A stretch of DNA of 64,000 bases from Myxococcales bacterium UBA1203 (lineage in GTDB: Bacteria; Myxococcota; Myxococcia; Myxococcales; UBA5297), in NCBI GenBank assembly GCA_002309695.1, contig DBXV01000008.1, forward strand, positions 47,843 to 111,842, in the 5' to 3' direction. Made by a program: the position numbers and the translations under genes. Position 1 is the stretch's first letter. Every line of letters begins with the position of its first letter. The notes beneath the pieces are model-generated. The model had not been told where the DNA came from and searched no databases. It saw only the letters and a program-made list of their open reading frames with translations. This document shows, in pieces, positions 53,766 through 62,701 of this stretch.

Positions 53766-54458
53766 ATGATGATTGAGACTCTGGCTCTGGCCGTTTTGCT
53801 GGCCGCTCCTGCCGCCCCCGCTTCTCCCGCGCCCGCTGCCGTTTCTGCGCCTTCTCCGGCCGCTTCTCCCGCACCTGCTGCCGAAGCGTCCGCTGTGACG
53901 GCTGCCTCGGTGAAGTCGGCCACGTCAGTGCTCGTCGATGCCTTCAAGCGGGTCAAAGAGGACGACGGAAAGCTCTCGGACGCGGACAAGGCCGCGAACA
54001 AAAAGGCCTACGAAGAGCTGGATGAGCTTCTGGCACGGGCTCATTTCACGTCGGCGGTCATCGCTCCCCGGAAGGACAAATTTTCGCCTGCCGAGCTCAA
54101 GGCATTTCAGGACGAGTTCTGGGACCTGGTGCAGCGCATCGCCTATCCCGGCTCCGGCGCGTTTTTCCGCGAGGGTCAGGTGAAATACGCCGAGCCGAAA
54201 GAGAAGGGCGGCGTCTGGACCCACGAGCTGACGGCCTACATCCCCAGTGAGGACCTGGAAACGGTGGTGGGGCTCCAGTGGAAGCTGGAGGGCGGGAAGC
54301 TGCGCATCGTCGATGTGCTCTTCGACGGCGACTCACTCGTGAAGGACTACCAGAACCAGTTTGCCCGCATCGTCGATAAGGAGGGTGCGGCAGGCGTGAT
54401 GAAGAAGCTGGCCGAGAAGCGCGAGGAGCTGACGAAGAAGGCCGGGGCCGCCAAATGA
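53766..54458 (+). CDS. mlaC: MlaC/Ttg2D-family periplasmic phospholipid-binding protein
   Basis: The product is 230 residues from the ATG at 53766; GTG 53763 and ATG 53769 are near alternatives, with AAGGAGG just upstream. A signal sequence and an Ala/Pro-rich linker (to about residue 45) precede the MlaC domain. The domain ends with the family signature LRIVDVLFDGDSLVKDYQNQF followed by IVDKEGAAGVMKKLAEK. MlaC carries phospholipids across the periplasm between MlaA at the outer membrane and MlaFEDB at the inner membrane. The stop overlaps the start of the TolC-like gene (ATGA), so the two are translationally coupled. Confidence 0.85.
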   Translation: MMIETLALAVLLAAPAAPASPAPAAVSAPSPAASPAPAAEASAVTAASVKSATSVLVDAFKRVKEDDGKLSDADKAANKKAYEELDELLARAHFTSAVIAPRKDKFSPAELKAFQDEFWDLVQRIAYPGSGAFFREGQVKYAEPKEKGGVWTHELTAYIPSEDLETVVGLQWKLEGGKLRIVDVLFDGDSLVKDYQNQFARIVDKEGAAGVMKKLAEKREELTKKAGAAK

Positions 54459-55945
54459 GAAGGCACTGGGCGCTGGCTCTGGCGTGGACTTTTGCCGCCA
54501 TCGGACCGGCGCGAATCGCCGTGGCGGAGCAGGCGCCGGATGCCGAAGTGCGGAAGGCCGATTTGTCTGTGCCGTCCACGTCAGCCGCCGTTCAGGGGAT
54601 GGGGGGAGAAGCCGCGGAAGCTGCGCCGGACGGGCCTTACGACGTGGAGAAATGCGTCGAGATTGCCGTCATGGGCAGCGGCAAGGTGGCTGAGGCGGCG
54701 GGCAAGGTGGCCGAGTGGCAGGCGCGGCTCGCCGAGGTGGAAGCCAACATCTATCCCAAGCTCCAGGGGCTGGCTCTGGCGGCGCCCATGTTCACGGTCG
54801 AGGCGCGCGACGGCGAGAACGTCGTGAACGGCGTGCGCCGCAAGTGGAAGTCCATCAGCGACTGGGGGCCTTACTTCCGTCTCCAGCTGCTTCTGGTGCA
54901 GCCCATCTTCACCTTTGGCCGTCTGTCCGCCGGCGAGGATGCTGCGCGGGCCCGCGTGGCCGTGGAGGAGGCGCGCCTCGAACAGGCCCGCAGCGTGGTC
55001 GCGCTGGAGACCCGCAAATTTTACTACCTGCACCTCTACACGAAGAGCGTGCTTCCCCTTCTGCGGAATGCCCGGAAGACGCTGGACGGCGTTCTGGAGA
55101 AGGCAAAGGAGATGCACGAGGACGCCTCCGGCAAGGTCTCCACCGCCGACCTGATGAAGCTCACCATCGCCTCCATCGAGGTGGACAAGTATCTGGTGGA
55201 GGCCGAGATGGGCGCCGAGCTGTCGCTGGCCGCGCTCAGACACACGATGGGGCTTTTGCCGGACGCGCCGCTGACGCTGGCCGACGAAAAGCTGCCGGCA
55301 GAAGGCGATGAGCCGCCGCCCCTGGAACAGCTGGTCGCTCTGGCCGGGGAGCAGCGGCCGGAGATTGCTCAGATCACCCAGGGTCTGAAGGCAGCCAAAT
55401 CGCTGGAAAAGGCGGAGAAGCTGGCCAACGCGCCCATCATTGCCGTGGCGGGGCAGTTCCAGGCTTCGTGGACGCCGACGCGCGACGATGTGGACAACCC
55501 CTATCTGGTGGACGGCTACAACGACATTTTCGGCGGCGTGGCGCTGGCCATTCAGTTCGGGCTGGATCCGGCGGCCGCGAGTGCCAAGGCGAAAGCCGCC
55601 CGCGCGGTGGCGGAGCAGGTCGAGGGACTGAGCCGCTTCGCCCGCACAGGCATCCCCGTCGAGGTGAGGAAGGCCTACGACGATGAGCGCCAGGCCCGGC
55701 GGCTGCTGGCGCTGTCCAAAAAGGCGGAGGTCGCGGCGCGCAAGTGGATGCTTTTCGCGGGCACGGCCTATTCGAGCGGCGTGGGCGACACGAAGGAGTT
55801 TCTGGAGGGCTTCGCCGCGCATTTGCAGATGCGGAAGAACCGGCTGGACCAGCTCCTCAAAGTCCATACGGCGCGCGCGGAACTGCTCCATGCCGTCGGA
55901 CAGAGGACGGGCACTTTCCCGGAGCCTGACGCCGCCGCCCGCTGA
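54455..55945 (+). CDS. TolC-family outer-membrane channel protein
   Basis: The 496-residue protein has a signal peptide (LALAWTFAAIGPARIAVAEQ) and the two long helical repeats of outer-membrane efflux proteins, with characteristic segments LVQPIFTFGRLSAGEDAARARVAVEEARLE and SGLDPAAASAKAKAARAVAEQ-type helix, plus LFLSPDAPLT-like turns between them. It forms the trimeric outer-membrane exit duct of tripartite pumps. No membrane-fusion protein is adjacent; the MMPL transporter upstream is the only pump in the locus. ATG 54455 overlaps the mlaC stop. Confidence 0.85.
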   Translation: MRRHWALALAWTFAAIGPARIAVAEQAPDAEVRKADLSVPSTSAAVQGMGGEAAEAAPDGPYDVEKCVEIAVMGSGKVAEAAGKVAEWQARLAEVEANIYPKLQGLALAAPMFTVEARDGENVVNGVRRKWKSISDWGPYFRLQLLLVQPIFTFGRLSAGEDAARARVAVEEARLEQARSVVALETRKFYYLHLYTKSVLPLLRNARKTLDGVLEKAKEMHEDASGKVSTADLMKLTIASIEVDKYLVEAEMGAELSLAALRHTMGLLPDAPLTLADEKLPAEGDEPPPLEQLVALAGEQRPEIAQITQGLKAAKSLEKAEKLANAPIIAVAGQFQASWTPTRDDVDNPYLVDGYNDIFGGVALAIQFGLDPAAASAKAKAARAVAEQVEGLSRFARTGIPVEVRKAYDDERQARRLLALSKKAEVAARKWMLFAGTAYSSGVGDTKEFLEGFAAHLQMRKNRLDQLLKVHTARAELLHAVGQRTGTFPEPDAAAR

Positions 55946-56011
55946 CCTCCTGAGCCCCCTTTCAACGTTCCACTTCTTCTCCCGGCGCAGGCAGCGCCCC
56001 CTCGACCTCAC

Positions 56012-57895
56012 ATGATTCAGGCAATTCAGGAAATGAAGCGCGCCCGGGAAATCGCGGCGCTCTGCGTGAAGCACGGCCTCGGCGACAAGCTCAACTTCGG
56101 CAAGCTGCAGGAGTTCGTCGGCTGGGAGGGCAAGGTCGAGGTGACGCCCGAGGCCCGCGAGAGGACTGCCCCCGAGCGTTTTCGCTGCCTTCTGAGCGAG
56201 CTGGGGACCACCTTCGTCAAGTTCGGCCAGATTCTCTCCACCCGCGTGGACCTGCTGCCCCGCGAGTACATCGACGAGCTGGCCAAGCTGCAGGACGAGG
56301 TGACGCCCGTGCCCTACGAGAAAATTCGGGCGCAGATTGAGGGCTCCTTCGGCAAGCCGGTGAGTGAGCTGTTCCGCTCCTTTGACGAGAAGCCGCTGGC
56401 CAGCGCCTCCGTGGCTCAGGTTCACTGCGCTGTGACCAACGCCGGCGAGGAAGTGGTGGTCAAAGTCCAGCGCCCCGGCATCGCCGAAAAAATCCGTGCG
56501 GACATCGACCTTCTGAAAAAGCTCGCCCGCACGGCGGAGGCCGTCTTTCAGGAGAGCGCCGTCTATTCGCCCATCGACCTAGTGGATGCCTTTGAAGCCT
56601 CGATTCTGGAGGAGCTGGACTGCCGCCTGGAGACGCGGAACCTGGCCGAGTTTTACGAAAGGCACCGCTCCCGGCCCGGCATCGTCGTTCCCCGCCCGCA
56701 CATGTCGCTGTGCAGCCCGCTGGTCGTCACCATGGACAAGGTGGCCGGGCAGAAGCTCCGAAACTGCGGCGAGATGTCTCCCGAGGCGCGGAAGCGGATG
56801 ACGGACATCATCGTCGAGGAGACCTTCAACGAGATTTTCGTGGACGGCCTGTTCCACGCGGACCCGCACCCGGGGAATCTGCTGCTCGTGGAGGGGACGA
56901 AGCTGGGCATCATCGACCTGGGCGCCGTGGGCCGCGTGACCTCGCAGATGCAGGAGAACCTGCTGTTTCTGATGATGGCCATCGCGCTCAGGGATGCGGA
57001 TTCGGTGACGCGCATCGTCTGCCGCATCGCCGGTTCATCCAATGAGCGGACGGACCTCGTGGCCTTCCGCGGGGACGTTCAGACTGCTCTGGACCGCTAC
57101 CTCGCCAGGGATGTGTCGCTCTCCAGCATCGACGCGGGGCAGCTGATTCCCGAGCTGATGAACCTGGCCGTGACCTACCACATCCGCATTCCCCGCGAGT
57201 ACGCGCTGCTCAGCCGCTCGGCCATCATCCTCGAAGGGGTGATTCAGAAGCTGTCGCCTGGAATGAACGTGGCTGAGACACTGATGCCCTATGCGCGGAA
57301 GACGCTGCTGGGGCGCTACGAGGGCTCTGACGCGGGCTCCATGGGGCTGAAGACGCTGCTCCGGCTCCAGACGCTGGCCACGGACCTGCCCATGCAGTTC
57401 TCGCAAATCCTCATGGACCTGGAGCGTGGCAGGTTTCAGGTGACGCTGGCGAGCGAGGAGCTGACGCAGATCAACACCAGCCTCAAAGGGCTGGGCGTCA
57501 TCATCTTCCTGGGATTTCTGGCCTGCGGGCTCACCATCGGAATTTTCCTGTCCATCTCCAAAATGGACGCCACTGTCTTCGGCGTGCCCATGCCGGCCAT
57601 GCTGTCCTTCCTGGCCATCGGCCTGCTCTTCGGCATCGTGCTGGCGTGGAGCATCCTCAGCGGAAAGAGCTTCAAGCTGAACCTGTCTCGCTTTCTGGGA
57701 GGCCAGCCCAAGGGGAGTTCAGAGCGGAAGATGAAGGAGAGCGTTCCGAGCCTCGACGCGGGCCATGTGCTGCGGACGCCTGTCCCCGGACCTGCTCCCG
57801 CGCCCGCATCACAGAGAGCGCCGGCCACGCCGCCCAGACCCGCGCCTGTGCAGAGGGAGCCGTCATCGTCCGGCGGCAGCGGAACGGCGCCGTGA
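56012..57895 (+). CDS. ubiB: UbiB/AarF/Coq8-family atypical kinase
   Basis: The 627-residue protein has the UbiB hallmarks: the KxGQ motif (KFGQ at 70-73), the Ala-rich nucleotide loop ASASVAQVH, VVVKVQRPG with the ATP-binding Lys, HADPHPGN (catalytic loop) and IDLGAVG (metal-binding Asp). Two helices near the C-terminus (about 495-515 and 530-550) anchor it. They are followed by a Pro-rich tail of about 60 residues not usual for UbiB. Coq8/UbiB proteins help extract or move hydrophobic lipids and are needed for ubiquinone synthesis. Here it lies between mlaC-tolC and a MlaF-like gene and overlaps the latter, so a role in envelope lipid handling is possible. No strong ribosome site is seen. 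Confidence 0.9.
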   Translation: MIQAIQEMKRAREIAALCVKHGLGDKLNFGKLQEFVGWEGKVEVTPEARERTAPERFRCLLSELGTTFVKFGQILSTRVDLLPREYIDELAKLQDEVTPVPYEKIRAQIEGSFGKPVSELFRSFDEKPLASASVAQVHCAVTNAGEEVVVKVQRPGIAEKIRADIDLLKKLARTAEAVFQESAVYSPIDLVDAFEASILEELDCRLETRNLAEFYERHRSRPGIVVPRPHMSLCSPLVVTMDKVAGQKLRNCGEMSPEARKRMTDIIVEETFNEIFVDGLFHADPHPGNLLLVEGTKLGIIDLGAVGRVTSQMQENLLFLMMAIALRDADSVTRIVCRIAGSSNERTDLVAFRGDVQTALDRYLARDVSLSSIDAGQLIPELMNLAVTYHIRIPREYALLSRSAIILEGVIQKLSPGMNVAETLMPYARKTLLGRYEGSDAGSMGLKTLLRLQTLATDLPMQFSQILMDLERGRFQVTLASEELTQINTSLKGLGVIIFLGFLACGLTIGIFLSISKMDATVFGVPMPAMLSFLAIGLLFGIVLAWSILSGKSFKLNLSRFLGGQPKGSSERKMKESVPSLDAGHVLRTPVPGPAPAPASQRAPATPPRPAPVQREPSSSGGSGTAP

Positions 57896-58593
57896 TTGAG
57901 GCGATTGGACTCTGCGTTTCCGCGCCGGACGGGCGGCGGATTCTGGGGCCCGTCACCTGTGCCTTCGGCAGTCATCGGACGGTGGTCACGGGGCCTTCCC
58001 GCAGCGGCAAGACGACGCTGTTTCGCGCTCTGGCGGGGCTGATTGCTCCGTCTGCCGGCCGCGTCCTGATGAACGGCGAGGACCTGTCGAAGCTGGACAG
58101 CGCCGGACTGAAGCGCGTCCGCCGCGGCATCGGCTTCGTGTTCCAGAACGACGCCCTGTTCGACTCGCTGGATGTGCTGGGCAACGTCATGTTTCCCCTG
58201 ACCCGGAGCGGCGTTCCCCGTCCTGAGGCGGAGAAGCGCGCGCGTGAAGCGCTGGACGCCGTCGGGCTCGGCGACCGCCTGTCCGTGATTCCGGAGCGAC
58301 TCAGCGGCGGCATGAAAAAGCGTCTGGGACTCGCCCGGGCCATCGTCACCCGGCCGCAGTTTCTTCTGGCGGATGACCCGCTGGCGGGGCTCGACCCTGG
58401 GACCGCTGCTGCCATGACCGAGCTGATGGTGCGCCTGTGGTCCGGTGATGACGGCGGGCTCATCATTGCCGCGGCGGACAGCGCTCCCTTCGAGGCGCGT
58501 GGATTTCAGACAATTCGTCTCGAAAACGGGCTGATTGCGCATGGTCCGGGCAGCGGCGCGGAGGCGGCCGCTTCGTCCGGTGCCGCTGTCTGA
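57892..58593 (+). CDS. mlaF: MlaF-like ABC ATPase with altered catalytic residues
   Basis: GTG 57892 overlaps the ubiB stop (GTGA), so translation is coupled. The 233-residue product has Walker A GPSRSGKTT (34-42), Q-loop VFQNDALF, and the MlaF-type signature LSGGMKKRLGLARAI (137-151). Two positions are unusual: Walker B reads LLADDP (161-162), so the catalytic Glu is Asp, and the switch region LIIAAADSAP (190-199) lacks the expected His. It is shorter than E. coli MlaF (269). The MlaE permease and MlaD are not in this window. It is probably the ATPase of a lipid transporter with reduced activity, or part of a heteromeric ATPase. Confidence 0.78.
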   Translation: MIEAIGLCVSAPDGRRILGPVTCAFGSHRTVVTGPSRSGKTTLFRALAGLIAPSAGRVLMNGEDLSKLDSAGLKRVRRGIGFVFQNDALFDSLDVLGNVMFPLTRSGVPRPEAEKRAREALDAVGLGDRLSVIPERLSGGMKKRLGLARAIVTRPQFLLADDPLAGLDPGTAAAMTELMVRLWSGDDGGLIIAAADSAPFEARGFQTIRLENGLIAHGPGSGAEAAASSGAAV

Positions 58594-58611
58594 AAACGGC
58601 GGCTTTTCCTG

Positions 58612-58650
58612 TTGATTCGCGCGGCAGACAGGCGCTTTGCGTCGCCGCCC
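58612..58650 (+). promoter_or_regulatory. Predicted glmS promoter
   Basis: TTGATT (58612-58617), 18-bp spacer, TTTGCG (58636-58641), discriminator TCGCCGCCC (58642-58650). It shares its -10/discriminator form with the ino1 promoter. About 115 bases of leader follow; no glmS ribozyme core was recognised in it. Confidence 0.4.
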
Positions 58651-58764
58651 TTTGGAAGGCGTGCGGACGCCCGGGAATTTCTCCCATTTCCCAGGGCCAG
58701 AGGTTGGCCGCACCGGGGCGCGCCCGGCAGGCACCGCTGTTCCACGCTTTCCAGGAGTCCAGTC

Positions 58765-60588
<1,824 letters not shown>

Positions 60589-60651
60589 GCAGCGCCTCAT
60601 TCCGCTCTGGCCCGGCCCCTTTGTTTCCCAATTCCCCCAGGAGGTGACGCG

Positions 60652-61506
60652 ATGATTCAGGCAGAAGATTTCATGCACCCGGATGACAGGACCGCCCTCA
60701 ATGCCCTCAAGGCAATCCCCGGGTTCGGCACGGTCGTGAAGGGCTTTATGAACTACGGCGTGGAGCGGCTGGTGCACGGCACCAACATGGCGTCCAAAAT
60801 CCGCCTGTCGCCGACGCAGCTCCCCGAGATTTACGACCTGCTTCCGCCCATCTGCCGGAAGCTGGGCATCGAGGTTCCCGAGTTTTACCTGCAGATGAAC
60901 CCCTTCCCCAACGCCTACACACTGGGGGACTCCATCATCTCGGTGACGGTGACGAGCGGGCTTCTGGAGTCGCTCAACAAGAGCGAGGTCAAGTCAGCGC
61001 TGGCCCACGAGTGCGGCCACATCGCCTGCCGCCACTGCCTCTATCAGACGATGGCGAGGCTGCTTCTGGGCGGCGTGGACATCTTCAGCCTGATCAAGGG
61101 CTTTCCTTTGGCGCGGACGGCTCTGATTCCTGTCCGCTATGCGCTGCTTCACTGGTACCGGCAGAGCGAGCTGTCCGCTGACCGTGCCGCGGCGCTTGTC
61201 TCCGGCGTGGAAGCCACTGTCGCCACTCAGGTCAGGCTTTCCGGCGGTCCGCGCGGCATCACAAAGAACATCAACATCGAGGAGTGGGCCCAGCAGGCGG
61301 ACGACTACGACAGCCTCAAGTCGGACAACAAATGGGACAAGGCGCTGCAGATCTTCGCCTCTCTCGACAAGAGTCATCCCTTCTCGGCCGTTCGGGTCAG
61401 AGAGATTCTCAGCTGGAGCAAGACGGATGAGTTCCAGAAGCTGGCCGCGTCCCTGGGTCAGAAAAGCCGGAAGAGCCGGAAAGGAAGTCAGGACGAGGAG
61501 GAGTGA
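60652..61506 (+). CDS. M48-family zinc metallopeptidase
   Basis: The 284-residue protein has the zinc motif HECGH at 119-123 and the third ligand Glu173 in SELSADRAAAL, the M48 (HtpX/Ste24/Oma1-like) arrangement. NAYTLGDSIISVTVTSGLLE precedes the zinc helix, as usual. A hydrophobic stretch between the zinc motif and Glu173 may associate with the membrane, but no multi-pass HtpX-like N-terminus is seen. The C-terminus is very charged. AGGAGGT lies six bases before the ATG. Such peptidases act in envelope quality control; the substrate is unknown. Confidence 0.88.
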   Translation: MIQAEDFMHPDDRTALNALKAIPGFGTVVKGFMNYGVERLVHGTNMASKIRLSPTQLPEIYDLLPPICRKLGIEVPEFYLQMNPFPNAYTLGDSIISVTVTSGLLESLNKSEVKSALAHECGHIACRHCLYQTMARLLLGGVDIFSLIKGFPLARTALIPVRYALLHWYRQSELSADRAAALVSGVEATVATQVRLSGGPRGITKNINIEEWAQQADDYDSLKSDNKWDKALQIFASLDKSHPFSAVRVREILSWSKTDEFQKLAASLGQKSRKSRKGSQDEEE

Positions 61507-61558
61507 TGCCGGAGTTCCCTCTGTCCAAAGCCGCATTTCCCCGTGATTGGAGAGTTCG

Positions 61559-62623
61559 ATGAAAGCCCGTTGTGCCCAGTGCCAGAATGTTTTCCCCGTC
61601 GAAGGTGAAGGAGCGCAGACCTGCCCCCGCTGCGGCGCGGTCCTCTATCTCGACCTGCCGAAGCCGCCGGCCAGTGAGGGAGGGAATGAAGCAGAAAGCG
61701 GCTTGAGCGGGGCTGACGGCTCCGGCTGGACAGACGACGGCAGCGGTGCTGCTCCGGAGATGAATCCCCGGCTGATGCCGTATCCGGGGCCTGGTTCGGA
61801 CGGCGGCAATGGGCAGTGGGACGACAGTCAGATGCCGCCTCCGCCCAATCCCAACGGGCCCGCTTTCAGAGGCGATGCTTTTTCGGTCGGCGCTGAGGAG
61901 GTGTGCGAGCCGACGCCATGGGAGCAGAGAGCCAGCATCGGCTTCTTCAAGGGGCTCTTCGACACCATCATCCTGTCTGTGAAATCGCCCTCCGCCTTCT
62001 TCGGGAACATGCCCCCGTTCCACGCGAACGGCGCCATCAGCTACTTCTGGATTGTGTGCGGCTTCTCCACGCTGTGCAGCACGCTGTGGGGGACGCTCAC
62101 ATACCGCTTCGTCGGCACTGACCAGGAGACGTTGAACAAATTGGCGGAGATGAAGAGCTCGCTGGCGGCCATTCAGGACAAGATGCCGACGCTTCATCAG
62201 CTGCTGACGCCGTTCGTGAATTTCGTGGAGTCGGGCACCTTCAGCCCGGCCATTCTGGTGGCTCAGCTCATTCCCGCTGTGCTGTTTCCGCCCATTACCC
62301 TTCTGCTGATGGCCGGCCTGTTCCATCTGTGCGGCAAGCTGACGGGCGCGGCCCGGCGGGGATTCAGCGCCACGCTTCGGGCCTACGCCTATTCGTCGGC
62401 AGCGCTTCTGGTGGCCGTCATCCCCGTGTTCGGCAGCAACCTGTCCAGCCTCGCCCACGCCGTCCTTTTCATCGTCGGCCTGACGAAGATTCACAGAACG
62501 ACCTACGGCAAGAGCGTGCTGACCTACCTGATGCCCATCTTCCTGGCCTGCTGCTGCGGTCTGCTCTTGGCGGTTGGACTCGTCCCCTTGATGATGCGTG
62601 GACTTGCGAAGTCATTTCCATGA
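61559..62623 (+). CDS. Zinc-ribbon Yip1-like membrane protein
   Basis: ATG 61559 (GGAG six bases upstream; TTG 61547 is an alternative) gives 354 residues. The N-terminus is a small zinc ribbon with Cys5, Cys8, Cys22 and Cys25 (CAQC and CPRC). A Pro/Gly/Asp-rich linker follows to about residue 110. About five membrane helices then form a Yip1-like domain beginning FFKGLFDTIILSVKSPSAFFGNMPP and ending VLTYLMPIFLACCCGLLLAV. Zinc-ribbon plus Yip1 fusions are common in deltaproteobacterial-grade genomes, with no known function. A terminator follows. Confidence 0.8.
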   Translation: MKARCAQCQNVFPVEGEGAQTCPRCGAVLYLDLPKPPASEGGNEAESGLSGADGSGWTDDGSGAAPEMNPRLMPYPGPGSDGGNGQWDDSQMPPPPNPNGPAFRGDAFSVGAEEVCEPTPWEQRASIGFFKGLFDTIILSVKSPSAFFGNMPPFHANGAISYFWIVCGFSTLCSTLWGTLTYRFVGTDQETLNKLAEMKSSLAAIQDKMPTLHQLLTPFVNFVESGTFSPAILVAQLIPAVLFPPITLLLMAGLFHLCGKLTGAARRGFSATLRAYAYSSAALLVAVIPVFGSNLSSLAHAVLFIVGLTKIHRTTYGKSVLTYLMPIFLACCCGLLLAVGLVPLMMRGLAKSFP

Positions 62624-62660
62624 CGCTCCGAGCACTTTGGTCCAGCTCAGATTCACCACT

Positions 62661-62688
62661 GGCCGCCGAACTTTCGGCGGCCTTTTTT
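62661..62688 (+). terminator. Intrinsic terminator after the Yip1-like gene
   Basis: A perfect 8-bp stem (GGCCGCCG at 62661-62668 with CGGCGGCC at 62675-62682) followed by six T residues. It lies only 13 bases before the next gene's first possible start. Confidence 0.9.
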
Positions 62689-62701
62689 CTTTTCAGCCGC
62701 G

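Noticed and set aside
54581..56425. Minus-strand open frame of 614 codons opposite the TolC-like gene and start of ubiB
   Set aside because: It crosses two real genes and an intergenic gap; no motif and no ribosome site.
58651..58764. glmS ribozyme/riboswitch in the glmS leader
   Set aside because: The leader is only about 115 bases and none of the conserved core segments was recognised; this ribozyme is mainly known from Gram-positive lineages.
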